Assembly (NCBI GenBank): GCA_023014365.1
Contig: JAEBUN010000011.1
Location: forward strand, 496,001-560,000
Direction: 5' to 3'
DNA: 64,000 nucleotides
Source: Lepiota brunneoincarnata
Taxonomy: Eukaryota > Basidiomycota > Agaricomycetes > Agaricales > Agaricaceae
This document shows, piece after piece, positions 12,127 through 24,588 of this stretch (position 1 is its first letter; the number at the start of each line of letters is the position of its first letter). The notes under the pieces were generated by a model. That model was given only the letters and a program-made list of their open reading frames with translations. It was not told the origin of the DNA and did not search any database. Position numbers and translations under genes: made by a program.

Positions 12127-14249
12127 TCAGAGACCGATATATTCACTATCAATAGCAGCCTGCCTGATCAACTCGGCCATTTCCTCCGAGCGAGGTTTAA
12201 TCATGCACTGGAATGGCTTGGGGCCCCTATAAATACCGATATTAATCAATCACATCCAAAAATGATGCACAACCCATCCACATACGAAGTAATCGCTGAC
12301 TCAAGCTCCATCCCCGGCTCAAGAACATTTCCATTCTCATCTCGCGCCTTGAGAATATCACAAGTAGTAAGAATACACAACGCAGCCAACCAGACAATTG
12401 AACTGCCGAGGTGCCTTCCTGGACAAATCCTGTTGAATAAAGTCTCAGCGCTCAGGAGCTGCGGGAGCTTCAATTTTAGTATGGTCAAGTACCTCCGACC
12501 GAACCCGAACCCGATCTCCACGTCCTTTGCGAGATCGTGGTCGAGTGTTCCATCCTTTCGTAAGAAACGTTCGGGAATGAAAGCGAAGGGGTTGGGATAT
12601 TTCTCCGGATCGTGCAACATAGCCCTGGGAAACAGGGTAAATCACCTCTGCTCATAGTGAGATGTTTCAGGCGACGCACCAGATATTGGGAATGACGATA
12701 GAATCCTTTCGGAATGCGGTAGCCCTTGTAAACATCATCTTCCGTCGACAAATGAGGTATGGCTGGCGGACGTCGGTTTCAACACCAAGTTCGGACTATA
12801 TCAGGGATGAACTTACCAATCGGTGCAATAGGGAGCCACCTAGGTACATCAATCAGAAAAACAATTGGCCAAAGCAAAGGGTCATCCTTACCTGAGTGTC
12901 TCTTTAATAATGGCTGTGCAGTAGGGCAAGGATAGTTCGTCATCGTGGGTGGGGAGACGCAACTTCCCCTCGGGTCCGCGGAGAACGGAGTCAAGTTCAA
13001 CTTGAGCACGCCTCTGGATATCTGGGTGGTGAACCATGGCGAGCATAAAGACGTGCAAAACACCAGAGGTTGTCCCGACAGTGCCTGCGTAAAGTCTGAG
13101 ATACGTACAAAAGAGAGTAAATAAGACGGAAAACCCACCCATGAAGATGGTACCACAGATATCCTTGATAAACGCTTCTTGTTGAAGGTCAGGGGTATCA
13201 GACGAGTAGATATCATCCATAGCCTCAGAGACAAAAGAAACGAGTCCTCCGCTCGCTTTCCCATCCTGCAATTCGCGTTAGGCGCACGGATGGAATAAAT
13301 AGCAGAGCATTGAGCTACCTTGCCACGGCCGTTCCCACTGTTTCTTCGAATCCCCGAATGGGATATCCAACATCGCCCGCATGTCCTCATGCCACATACG
13401 CGCCTTGCGGTGGAAGCCAACCCACTTGGGGAAGTGCTTCATGAACGGAAAGGCATCGACCAAGAATGCACCAGGGACAGTTGCTTGTTTGAGACCTTCA
13501 GCACCAGTAGAAGAGAGTTGAATGTAAGGGTCGTTGGTAGGTTTGATTGGGAGACCAAAGGTGGTGGACAAAGAGACGGAGCCGACCATGCTAAAAACAC
13601 ATCAGATAACCAGATTCGCGCACAGAGTGGCTGGAGATACGCACTGAACAAGGTGATCCATGAAATTTTCGGGGGTGTCGACGAGCTTTTGCAGAAGCTG
13701 GCTCACATACTTGGTCTCGTGAGGCATCTGCCACTCCAGCTTTACACTGGAAATGGAATGAGAGTCTTCGACTGGGAACTTGAAGTAGCGTTGTAGAAGC
13801 CGTCTCCTAATACGCCAACCATCGTTGTTCGGCATGACGGCGAAGAGCCAAGTGAAGCCCATCAGGTCATGTACCATTGGAGAGTGGGCACGCGAAGAAT
13901 AGATTGCACCACGTTTCTCGAGGAGATCACTGGCCGCCGTCCGTGTATTGAGGATCACTAGGGAAGTACCAGCCATGTTGAGATAGATGACATCCGAGTC
14001 TGGAGGGGAACCTGGTTATCACGCTGGACCAACACGTAGAAATCAGAGCCTACTATATTGTCGGCTCCAGTCGGCATAGGCCTCCCATTCAAAGTTGGCG
14101 GGTTTGTTAAGGAGGTTTCCAATGATTGGGAGTCTAGGAGGACCAGGTGGGAGAGGCACCTTGCTTCTGGTCTTACGTCTGTAGAGTGCATGTCCTAATA
14201 TGAGGACGATGACAGCGACGAGAATGGCCTGTGCAGTGTCGGGTGTCAT
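12127..14249 (-). CDS. Cytochrome P450 A (frame broken by one extra base)
   Basis: Class II microsomal P450 of the fungal secondary-metabolism type, expected in the ER membrane. The start at 14249 gives an N-terminal anchor helix (AILVAVIVLILGHALY), a basic stop-transfer and the proline hinge PLPPGPPRLPIIGN. Later landmarks are the C-helix WRIRRRLLQRYF, helix I with AGTVGTTSG, the ExxR motif KETLR near 12905, PERFL near 12560, and the haem loop FGFGRR-ICPGRHLG, whose intron (12430-12492) falls between the arginines and ICPG. The last exon ends PKPFQCMIKPRSEEMAELIR with TGA at 12127. An extra T (minus strand) near 12703 shifts the frame inside the conserved IPKGSIVIPN segment. The usual helix I acid (D/E of AGxDT) is replaced by glycine. 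Substrate unknown. Confidence 0.85.
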
Positions 14250-15438
14250 GGCGGGTGCCGCTGAAAGTCGAGGTTGTCCGGTCGAGAGTGCTGGGGACAG
14301 AGGACGATGATTGGGGAACCGTCCGGCTTTATACCCAGTAGTGTCGGTATGATTGACGGGACAGGAGCCGATCGAGACGCAGATATACGCTTCATCGGAG
14401 GTATGATAACTTTCCGATGACGACTTTGGAGAGATTTTGGGATGTCAACGGCGTTCCGGCAAAGTTACGACACAGGTGGAAGAACTCGATGGAGGAAGGT
14501 AGGGTCAGCAGGCCGTCATGGTCGTCCGTCGTTAGGATTTCCAAACAGAGTTTGCTGAGTCGCCGGGACCGGCAGGAGACCACTGACTCACAACCCTGCA
14601 TCCGACCTTTGCGTAATGGGGATATGCACGACCATACATATCGCAACATTCCAGTTTCTAAAAGTAATATAGACGCGCGGTGATGGACTAGCATGTCGGC
14701 TTGTATTCATAAAGAATTCCGTTGTAAGGACTGTGCATGACCGTCTGTAGAATTGTTGCGAGAGATGAAACGGAAATAACTCCATTTCGAATTTCTTCGG
14801 GTTTTGCGATTCCAGTGCTGCGTCCCTGATAGGAACACATCGCTACCAGACGACCGAAAGACACGCCTGGTGAGCACTGAGCATAGAACGTAGCTGGCCC
14901 CCTCCCCCCCTTCACTAGGTGCCGCACGGCAATCATAAGTCCCGATGCTGGCGCGGTTTGCGAAGGTTGTGGGCCGATGCAACGGCATGGGGAAAAGCCA
15001 AGTGAGCGAGACCGGCGCGGAAATGGCTGTGGGAAGCGGGGCCTCTCGTTTCAAACACAGACAAATAGCGTCAGTCAGTGGCTGAATTGTTCTCGTTTCA
15101 GCATGCCAATCTATCATATAGTGGCTATTCAAATCCTCACAATAAGACGTTTCGGCGGACACTCATCGAAATCCCGGTGTGTCTCCACAAAGAACGTCAG
15201 AAAGGAGGTAAATGACTTTGCTTACCATCTGGACTTGAGGTCTACTGCACCAGATCACCCGCATGATCACAATGTAGCTTGAAACAGATAGCACTAATCC
15301 TGTATCCCGTCGGATTATTGTCATAAAGAAAACGTGCTACGGTCTTGGCGCTTCAATACAGTTATTTTACATTCGCTATTGCTATTGACTCCTCGTTTGC
15401 TAAACCTACAATTCAACAAGTCCGCCAACCAACGACTT
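14250..15438. other. Intergenic region
   Basis: Promoter side of P450 A and 3' side of the aldolase gene. Open frames occur on both strands but none matches a family that I recognise. Confidence 0.4.
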
Positions 15439-16492
15439 TCAAGAATTCTTATCTGCGCCCATAGCGGCACTCATATGAGAGGCTATAGCTTCCGACATGG
15501 CGCCGATATCACTCGTTACGTTGATCTATATTCCGCGTTAGCGGCCTTTCGTGAAATATAGAAACAGATTAATGAACCATGTCGAATCCCTGGGCCGCAC
15601 GCTTCGCAGCCTGCGCACCGGACACACAATAGATCGCGCTTCGAGTGGGGGTTAGGTAAAATCCATTGGCCTCAGAGAGAGCCTGGAGCATTACCATTTT
15701 TTTCCGGCTGCGTGAGCTTCTTTCAAGATCTTTTCAATGACCGGTTCCACATTTGGGTCAGGGTCCGGAGAGGGTGGAGCATACCCAAGAGACATCGACA
15801 GGTCGTATGGTCCTATGAACAAGACATCTAGGAGAGGAGAATGCCAATTCGCTGCGTTCTGGTATCAAAATGAGCTGGTGGTATGCTTACCAATGCCCTC
15901 CACCTGTGCAATTTCACGAACTTTCTCAACCCCCTCTTTGGTTTCGATTTGCACCATAACGAGTACATTGTCGTTTGCGGTCTCCAGGTACTCTTTCGCA
16001 GTGGTATTCCATATCCCATGCGTGAACGGGCTGCCGTAGCCTCTCCGACCAATCGGGGGGAGCTTGGAGTCAGCCACAACCTCTCTAGCCTTTTCTGCGC
16101 TAGACACCTGGAAGGATAAATGGCGGTCGGTAATTAACATACACTAAAGGTCGTTATCCGGGGAATAAAGGCAAGATGCTGACCATTGGTACTAAGACTC
16201 CACGAGCGCCCGCATCAAGCGCATTCTTGATCTGCCAGCTAGTGCTCCCATTATACCCAGTTGCGGGGATCCTGACAATTGGAGTCGGCCCGGCGCCTTC
16301 AATCCCAATCGTACTTTCTGCGGCACCGGGAACGAGAGGGACCAGACCATGCTCGCAATCAACGACGATCCATGACAGATGGGGACTTGACTTGGCGAGG
16401 TTGCGTGCATGAAAGAGTCCAGGAACCGTCAACCATGCACCGAAAGCAGGTCTTTGTGCCTTGAAGGCTTGGACTAGCGCCTGAGTCGTCAT
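15439..16492 (-). CDS. HpcH/HpaI-type class II aldolase
   Basis: Cytosolic metal-dependent aldolase family (2-keto-3-deoxy acid / 4-hydroxy-2-oxovalerate type), which cleaves hydroxy-keto acids to pyruvate or oxaloacetate plus an aldehyde. The start at 16492 reads MTTQALVQAFKAQRPAFGAW. The barrel shows WIVVDCEHGLVPL, IVRIPATG, ALDAGARGVLVPM, GRRGYGSPF, VMVQIETKEGVEKV (metal-ligand Glu region) and FIGPYDLSMSLG. Three later pieces are needed: KEAHAAGKK, then CAIYCVSGAQAAKRAAQGFD near 15620, then INVTSDIGAMSEAIASHMSA ending in TGA at 15439. The final exon is easy to miss because a TAA follows FDMVH if the GTTCAT donor is not used. The frame is clean. Its physiological substrate cannot be told from sequence. 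Confidence 0.85.
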
Positions 16493-17711
16493 GGGCGATG
16501 GAGGTTGGAATCAACCGCAACTGATATGATACACAATCAACTATGCTCTCACACTGTCACTGGCCTCGACCCATTGCGGCGTCCCCGTCAGAGTCCAGGC
16601 CCAAATTTAGATTCATTTGTCCATGTCACCGGGCGCTTGTTTTATCGGGTGTCCGTATATGCCCACTCCGTTGCGGAACTCGAGCCTCGTGGCTCCAAAG
16701 GTTGCTCCGTCGCTTCCGTCTCTCACCCCATAGAACAATTTGCAAGTTGAGAGATGGGCCGTCTGAGTGAGCCACATACACCTGGTCTACCCAACCATGT
16801 ATCCATTTGTACTGTTTTCATCTGTGGCACCGGCCACATTCAAGTGCCAATTTCGAAGGACACCTGATCTCCCTGAACGGCTCCAACACAGTTGAGTTGT
16901 CGTATTGAATGCAAGAATCCGGGAGTTTCAGGGGATATATTCAGATATGCGCACGTGCCAGGACAATTCCGTTTGGTTAATATACTTACCAAAGTTACTG
17001 GGTCTGCAGCAAGGAAACCGGAGGACGGAAAAACCCCTCTCACTGCCCCTAACCCAACCTCAACTACTCCTCCAACATCCACCGCCAATGTCAGCGTTCA
17101 CGCCAAACCGCACTTCCTCGAACCCCACCTCGAAGCTTCAAGCTTCCATCCGCGCGACTGAGAGCCAGAAGGAGTGCGTCATCCTTGAGATAAACCCTCA
17201 CCAGCTTAGTAGTCACCAATCAACCTACACTCCACAGGTGGCCATATTATTCGGAACTTGAATTCATGCCGTAGTCGTCGGCAGTGGTGCCTGCAAGCTT
17301 TCAACAGGCCGACCAAGTCGAAATCAGAGCAACTAATTCATCCTAGATTCATATTTCACGTAGGGAACAATAACCCGACGAGCCACTTTTCCCTCAGAGC
17401 GTGCTAGGTGCGCCCGAAATGACCGTGAGCAACGCCCGGACATCCCGATTTTTTTTTCGACGACGAGTCAGGAAGTTTATTCTGAGAACCCGCTGATGAT
17501 GGGACCAAACACAGTTAAGGCATGAGCCTCCAGCTTTAGACATTCGACTTGTCCACGTTCAGTTAGAGGGTGTTTGGTCCGCAGGGCAAGTAAACGTGTT
17601 TACTACGAAGCCACCCACAATCGGACCGCGTGGCCCTCAACGCAGTAGGTGGGTGGGTCTCGGAGATTCAGAAGTTCTTACTGTGCGTTTCAATAAATAG
17701 ATTGTTATGAT

Positions 17712-18004
17712 CGAGCTATTATGAGTTACGGCGGCATCTACAGACATGGCTTTCTTCTATACTTCAGCCAGCAGCGATGGGGGACCATTTGAAAAAGTAA
17801 AATAGTTGGATGACCTAGGGAGTCCCTAGAGGGCATACATCACTCATAGGGATTCCCTAACGAGCTGTTATGGCTTACAGTGGTATCTGCAGACGTGATC
17901 TCCTGCTATATTGTGACTGCGCTTCAGCCAGCAGCAATGGGGGGACTATTTGAAAAAGTAAAATATGTTGGATGAGCTAATGAGTGGTTAGAGAACATAT
18001 GTCC
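17712..18004 (+). repeat. Imperfect tandem duplication of about 145 bp
   Basis: Two adjacent units begin near 17712 and 17862. Both open with a GAGCT-TTATG-like start, contain a 'catctacagac'/'tatctgcagac' block, then 'cttcagccagcagc', a run of G and the shared 'atttgaaaaagtaaaata' followed by 'gttggatga'. Divergence by small indels and substitutions indicates an old duplication. No coding capacity was seen. Confidence 0.75.
17815..17859. promoter_or_regulatory. Pair of TAGGGA-N-TCCCTA palindromes
   Basis: CTAGGGA-G-TCCCTAG at 17815-17829 and TAGGGA-T-TCCCTA at 17847-17859 are perfect palindromes sharing the same core, centred 31 bp apart at the junction of the tandem duplication. Dyad sites of this form can bind dimeric regulators, but no regulator or target gene is evident. 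Confidence 0.4.
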
Positions 18005-19480
18005 CCATCAAAGCCAAAGTCCCTTGGCATCAGCACCCCCTTCCTGTCGCTGCCGCATATTGCTACCTTGGCGGTGGTCCCGCACACGATGGAGCGATTG
18101 ATTCATTGTCAATCCATTGGCTGTTATCGACCAGTCCCACTTTGGCTCGGCTAATGCCCAGAGTAACTTCGTTATGGGAAGAAGCGGCATTGCGCCATTA
18201 GCGGGGGCGGGATCGATATATTCATAATACCGATATCACGCTCCTTTGGGAACTAACCCTCCCTGCAGTCATCAATACGGGACTGATGGCTACTACGGCA
18301 ACGGGATTGATGACCCAAGTATGTGCCTAAGTAGCGCGCACACGAGCACTTGCTCCAAGTCAGAGCACCATAGATTTCATTGTACTGGGTCTGGCCCGTC
18401 AACATAATTGCCTGGCGTCATGCTCACCAATTGCGGCTAAACGCAGGATAGTACTAACAACTGTATCCCTCAGCTGCCCACTTTCATAATAGGGTGGTTT
18501 TTTGAGGCGTTTCTAAACCGTTCTGGGTTCGAAGGGATGGGCCCGAGAAAGAAAGGCGAGACACTTTCTGAATTAGCAGCTACTTATGTTCTCTCCAGAT
18601 TAACTGGTGATACTAACTGTCGTAAGCTCCTTTCAGGACCTGTCATGTCGGTTCAGTGATACTTCCCCCTGTCCAATGCCTGATGGTCTGTCGTGTAAAT
18701 AAACACTCCCTGCCAGTGTATTCTGTTCCAGGACGAACCACAGAAGCGTATGGATTTGACACCGCAGGAACAAGGAAATAATAGCAATACAAATAAACGA
18801 TTCCAAAATTTTAAGGTAGAGTCGAGCTCGAGCTCGATGCCTTTGACTCTCATCCAGCAACTGAAGCACAGAGATAACTTGAAGCTGGAGTTCAGGCGCA
18901 AACGGGGTCATCACATATTTCGTGACAGTTTGTGACACTGCCAAGCAATCTCATTAAATACATCATAGTATATTCACTCTAGATTAGACACTCTAATATA
19001 ATAATAAACTATCAAAAAATATCTCAGGAAATGACACTCTCTAGATGGACTCTGGAATAACTCGATGTCCCCGAAATTTCCGGGCAGCCCAAGCAGTTGA
19101 GCTCTGTTCAGGACTTCAGGCCCATTGAATAGGCATCCACAAACCGTAGTGCACGAATAATAGGTCTGTTCCAGAGGTTAGACCATGATAGAGACATTGT
19201 CAGCTGTAGCTAATGAGCTCACCTTTTCATTGATTCAAGAGGGATCTTGCTGAGCACCTTGAGGACATTCCTCTCAAGAAGTAGAGAATAACATTAAATT
19301 TGCAATCTACTCCCTAGTAAAATGTTTTGCTCTCAATCGGGCTCCGGGTGAATCTCTGAAAATGCAACTGCTATTGGTCTCCGGAGCACGGCTAGGCTTA
19401 ACTGCACCTTGAAATGTGGGGATTGTGAATTTATGTTTTCTGTCATATTGTCACGCTTGATCACGCGATGACCTATCTCT

Positions 19481-19675
19481 GACACCCTCTACCTCCCAGA
19501 CATCCTAGGCACCAAGGATGGGATACTGGCACTAGCATCCTTCCTTGAGAAATCCGGTGCATACACTAAATCTGGCAAGGGCCTACCACAACGATGCCAC
19601 CCGACTATCAATGACATCCCACACGTCGACCATGCTCCAGGGGAAGAGGAACCAGAAGAGCCCATACAGGACTGA
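19481..19675 (+). mobile_element. LINE-like ORF2 C-terminal remnant
   Basis: A short plus-strand frame reads DTLYLPDILGTKDGILALAS, continues with FLEKSGAYTKSGK and ends at a TGA. The LGTKxGIxALAxFLxxSGAxTKTG pattern is what I recall from the extreme C-terminus of non-LTR retrotransposon polyproteins, after the RNase H domain, in Agaricomycetes. No upstream reverse transcriptase was found, so this would be a 5'-truncated relic. The family assignment is from memory and needs a search. Confidence 0.45.
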
Positions 19676-20138
19676 CAGCCCACCCGCCCCATCTGGATCT
19701 CACAACAATTCTTATACTCCTTTTATTAGTATGTTATTACCCTTTCCACTTACTGCCACCTTACAATACAGACGTCACACCATTGACATGCAGGACATAC
19801 CACACTACTAGAAGCCTTTACAGGCATTTTGGATCTTTTATCCCTGTAGATATTCCACCGCGTGATGGAGCCCATCTATTAATATAGTGGGCTTACCGCG
19901 TCTTAGCACTAGTTTGCTTGTTGCGGTATATAAGTGCAGAATACAAAAAAATTTAAAAAAATTAACAAAAATCCACTTTTGGGACACTGTTATGAAATCT
20001 TTTCCTGGCCCCCTTCACGGCAACAAGAAAACATAAGCGCTCAGTCTTTGAGTGGAAAGCTCATGTCACAAGATTTATGCAAAGTGGGTTGGACATTGTA
20101 AAAATATCCTGTTAACACCACATCCAAGATACAATATT

Positions 20139-20853
20139 TTAGGCATAAGCAGCAAGAGCCGTGTCGAAGGCGGCGGTAAGCTCGTTCACAACAGCATGAG
20201 CCTGGTCCAACAACGAGGGCTGTGGGGGGATACATATACAATTAAGTATCTGAGCTTCAAGACACTCCACAAAGGGGGGGACACCTACGGGAGTACGTGC
20301 AACCAGGGTATTCTCGAGACGAGTGGTACTGGCATCGATGTTGGTGAGATCTTGCTTGACGAGGGCGGGGATGCCACCAATGGGAAGGGCTTGGAAGGCG
20401 GGTTTCTTGGCAACAATTTGGACGAGAGCATCCTCGATGATAGGCTTGATGGCGTTTACCGAGTCAAGAATGCTGGTTCCATCGGCAACGGACACTGGGG
20501 TGGGGAGGGTCTGTTTTGGTAATATTATCATTCGAATTTGATTATCTATGAGTGTGAGAGGGACCTACCGCAGCATCGGTATTAGTCTTGTCTACGGCAG
20601 TCTGGACGTTAGTGGCATCGGTGTGAATAGCCTGGGCGGTGGATAAGAGACACAGGATGACTGCAATATAAGGAACACCCTAACCAAAGCAGCAGCCAGC
20701 GATCCGCCGCTGTTTGGGAAGGCCCTGATGGCGTTATCAAGGGTGGTCACCTGAGTTCCTGAGAGCATTGAGGTCGTTCAGTACGTCTTGGGTAGTGGCA
20801 CAGAAAGCGACGGCGATAATGGAAGCGATGTGTACGAGGGTTCTGAACTGCAT
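20139..20853 (-). CDS. HsbA-like secreted hydrophobic surface-binding protein (frame broken)
   Basis: Small secreted protein of the hydrophobic surface-binding protein A / cell-wall galactomannoprotein family; in Aspergillus HsbA coats hydrophobic surfaces and recruits cutinase. The start at 20853 gives a signal peptide (MQFRTLVHIASIIAVAFCA). After TTQDVLNDLNAL the family sequence GTQVTTLDNAIRAFPNSGGS continues only if one base is skipped: an extra base at 20760 shifts the frame. Later exons give AIHTDATNVQTAVDKTNTDA, then VADGTSILDSVNAIKPIIED, KKPAFQALPIGGIPALVKQD and finally LLDQAHAVVNELTAAFDTAL, with the stop at 20139. Introns lie near 20640, 20550 and 20220-20285. The four-helix pattern and length of about 180 residues fit the family. 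Whether the frame break is real is open. Confidence 0.78.
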
Positions 20854-22605
20854 ATTGATCTTAGGGTTGTGTCCGACTGCGGAGGTTGTTCTTCCCCTCA
20901 GCCCTCCCACTAGCATTTATATGCATCTTGATGAGTACAGTCTGATGTGTTTATAGAGGTCTGTGCGTTCCCAATTCCCTGGGTACGTCGAAACACATGC
21001 TTGTGATTTGCCAAGTTGTGGTGGGGTCATATTCGGAGAAGGGAGTACACACGATCGGCGAAATAACTCGAACGAGAGGTGTCAGCGGCCATGTACGCAT
21101 GCAACCCGAGATTTTTCATGGTTTCCAGGGAATTAAGCAATACACAGGCCACGTTTGATATGTCTTCGCAGTGTTATTTTAGACACAAAGCACCCGCATG
21201 ACGGTCGCACTGCTGAGAAGGTCGAAGAGATCAGGTGGTGGAGGTCGAATGATCATAATCCGTTATATCCCTTTCGGTTTCGCCCCCGGACCTCAATCAC
21301 AAGCAAGCGTCCTGTCTTCCATGAGAAAACTAGAGGACTCTATGACGCCTCCTTCAGCCTTGGCGCGATGTGATCTCGGGTTATGGAGGTTCGAGATGGT
21401 TCTGTGAAGATGGCCCCAAAAGACTACTACACGTAGGCGCCTGATTTGGTTAACACACTCATATAAAGACGCTTATGGGCTTCAGCCCTCGTGAGTCGAT
21501 CTCAGTGCCACGATGTTTGATTGAGAAACATCTGACTATGGGATGAGAATGTCTCTATCATGATAGGCATCATGTCATAAACTAGGGAGGGAAATTCAAT
21601 TACATACTCATACTTCGAAGTATTCGTTGCCGTTACCCTCGCTTCTAGGAATGCCGCTTTCTCTGGTAAGTCCTTTCAAGAACGAATGGTGGTCGTGTCT
21701 CATTTATTCCCCATATTGTGGCCCCATCCGAGGATTTATTCGTTGAATTCATAAAACGCCCCCCGACAACCGGCGACGAAGAACAGCAAACACATGGGTC
21801 AGGTCAGTTTCAAAACAAAGTGCGCAGCTCTTACATGGCAATGGGAAGGTTGATCAGTACAGTCCATGAGACTTAGGTTGTTGGGAATGGTCATCTGACT
21901 GTGCTGTGAAGCCTGTGATGCTTCCATTTCACATCCTCGTTGCGGCATGTGGGGCAAAATTCTGCTTTTCGAGGTATAAGCCAGCATGCACATCTCTCAA
22001 TCCGACTCGCCCCCCTGTTGCACTATTTGTTGTTCATATGCCCTTAGTTATGTGTTTGAGTGGTCTTGAGAACAATGGCAAGCGGTTTGGGTCAGGTGAG
22101 AGGCATGTCCATAAGCACCATTGAACAGCCAGTTTACCTTTGCCTGTTCCCGAATGTGCTTCTGTGACAATTTCAGGTGCGAAGCGACCAGCATGCCATC
22201 ATCTCATGATGGCCTGACATCTCTCACTTCCATTCCGCGAGCAGAAATGTGGAGTTTATGAGAAGAGTAGTTCTTCAGGGAATATGCGACGCGTGACTCA
22301 GAGAACGAGATGGAACAAGTTGCACTGGGAAAATGCTCTTATATCGGATTTTTGATATACCTTGCTTCTAGGTCCCACTCAAGGGTGCAGGCCTGCTGCT
22401 GTATTTGGACCCGAGAGCCTGGTGGAGGACAACGCAGAGGGTGAGCGGAGCCGAGGGCAGCACGGAGTTTTGATGAGGCTCGGGTGCTGGGCACTGAGCG
22501 CCCATTCACTGTACCTCTCGCTCGGACCATGAGCTGGGGAGTTCAGTCAGATCCACTATCCATGGATGTCTATTCGGTTTTTGGACTGATTTTACACAGA
22601 AAACT
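20854..22605. other. Long intergenic region
   Basis: About 1.75 kb without a recognisable exon. It includes the promoter of the HsbA-like gene and the 3' side of the MFS gene. Confidence 0.4.
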
Positions 22606-24588
22606 CTACCGAGAAAGCTCCTTTTCGACGATAAACCACGACGAAATCATGGCCGCTATCGCCATCGCTACAGTAAAGATCAAAGTAGAGTGAGTTGCAT
22701 CCCCATACGCAGACCTCACAATTCCCCGTGTCTCGGGATCCAACTCTTCTAGATAGTCAAGGGATTCCCTGACTCGCCTTATAATCTGTGCTTGGGGTGT
22801 GAGAAGAAACTTTTGCATCAAAAGGCGGACCATAACTGACCTCGTCAACGTCTCCATGTTGAAGTTTTCGGTGTAGTACAGAACGTAGTGTGGTTTGTAC
22901 GAGCGTACTACCAATCGATAGGCCAATCACTGAGCCCAAGGAGCGGAAGAGGTACGATCCTGCGGGAAAAGTATTAGTGGAGAGGGGGCAGAAGGGCGGC
23001 GATTGAACGTGCCTGCTGTCGCGATCGCTTGGTCAGCTTTCCCCGCATTTGCAATTAGGGAGACCAGACTGGTCGTAACCCCACTGCCATTGCCAAGCGC
23101 TGTAATCCCCAATCCTGATTTTATTGAAGTCAAAGAACTCCTCAACTACGAGAGGGAGACTTACCAATTACAATCTCTACCATCGACCGAGGAAGTCCCA
23201 AGAACCCGGTCCCGCCTAATACTGTAAGGGTTCCCAGGAGAAGGACGACGTATGCCACACAAGTAAGTATGTAATACTTTCCTGTGGCCTGAATAATCAG
23301 GCCACCACCTAGACTACCCATGAGGGCGCTCAGCACGGCTACGATGAGCCATGCGCCTGTTTCGGATGCACTTTTTCCCATTACGGCCTGTAGGTATAGG
23401 GATATTTGAAAAACCTGGGATAAAGCACCTGCGATACCGAAAAAGTTGACGAGATAGGATGCTAGGAGGGAGCGGTTGAGGACGATCCGTGTCGGTGCGA
23501 GAGGCTCCGTCGCAAATCGAGTTTCAATTAATGCGAAAGAAACAGCGAAAATGGCGAAAGCGAGGAAAGAGGATGCAGTCAATAGGTTGTCCCAACCTAC
23601 GTCACCACCCCTGTCAAAAGCCAGGAGAAGGGAGAAAACGGCGAGGACAAGGGTGGCAGCACCCCCAAAATCGATCCTTCGAAACTTGGCTCTGAAGTCG
23701 GCGTTTGGGTCTGACGCAGTTGGTGGGAGTGGGAGGTGGAGAAAGAAGAAGACGGAGAGGGCAGCAATAATCGCGAGTGGAACTTGGATGAAGAATGCCC
23801 AGCGCCACCCTATCGTGTCTGCGAGGTATCCACCGAGTGACGCACCAACAGTGTTTCCACTTGACCAGACGATGTTTAGCACTCCTGTCATTTGATCAGT
23901 ATCAGGCACTGGGCGCTGAATCTTTGTGATATCAGGTTGAGGGGAAGTACCTTGCCATGTGCCACGCGAGCGTAGGGGAACCACGTCCGACATGATTATA
24001 CTCACTATCCTGCAGCACCCTTTCAGTATATATCAGAATACAGCCGTGAGAGTTAACGTCATACGGTTGCATCCCTCCTCCGCCTATTCCAGCGAAAGCG
24101 CGGCTGATAATGAGCTCGTTCATGTTCCTCGCATACCCACACAAGAGACACCCAATGGCGAAGATCGTATAGGCAAATAACAGGCAGGTCTTTCGCCCAT
24201 AAATGTCGCTAAGTTTTCCATACAGTGGTCTGACTGTCTGATCAATAGCTGGATCTGCATGCTAGTATCGGAACAACGTACTGGAAACTTGTCAGGGTGA
24301 GCAGGTATGACGTCGCTATCCAGCTGGTTTTTTGAAGTCCATTTAGTTCACTTCCGATCGCCGCATAGGCTGGAACGACATGAGAGAGCGTAAGCGGTAA
24401 TCGGCAGGGACCTTACAGGACACTACGATAGTTCCGTCCATTGCAGACAGAAAGATACCCACTGCCATAGGTATTACCTGCCAGCCTGATAAGCGGAATC
24501 GCGTTAAAGAATCGAAAGGGTCATACATAAAACAAGAACGATCCACTCTTCGGTTCTTGTCGTTCAACGCTGGACACGTCTTGGCCAT
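22606..24588 (-). CDS. MFS transporter, DHA2 drug:H+ antiporter type
   Basis: Plasma-membrane or vacuolar proton-coupled exporter with the 14-helix DHA2 layout. The start at 24588 is followed by VIPMAVGIFLSAMDGTIVVS (helix 1; motif D1-like AMDGTIV). Next exons give ELNGLQKTSWIATSYLLT, then PLYGKLSDIYGRKTCLLFAY (motif A, GxLxDxxGRK), SRAFAGIGGGGMQ, and GNTVGASLGGYLADTIGWRW (motif C region). The long ORF at 23142-24005 covers helices 5-11. The C-terminal exons give GLGITALGNGSGVTTSLVSL, YLFRSLGSVIGLSIGSTLVQ, and RRVRESLDYLEELDPETRG, ending KELSR with the stop at 22606. Joining the exon ending in ATAG to SYLFRS seems to need a GC-AG intron near 22975-23018. No frame break. Could export a toxin or a metabolite made nearby; inference only. 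Confidence 0.85.

Larger units (their letters stand above)
16493..20138. other. Gene-poor 3.6 kb region
   Basis: No intact gene recognised. It contains the imperfect duplication at 17712-18004, two palindromes at 17815-17859 and a LINE-like coding tail at 19481-19675, all listed separately. The rest is unassigned; a plus-strand open frame at 16905-17261 is Pro/Thr/Ser-rich and resembles nothing known. Confidence 0.45.
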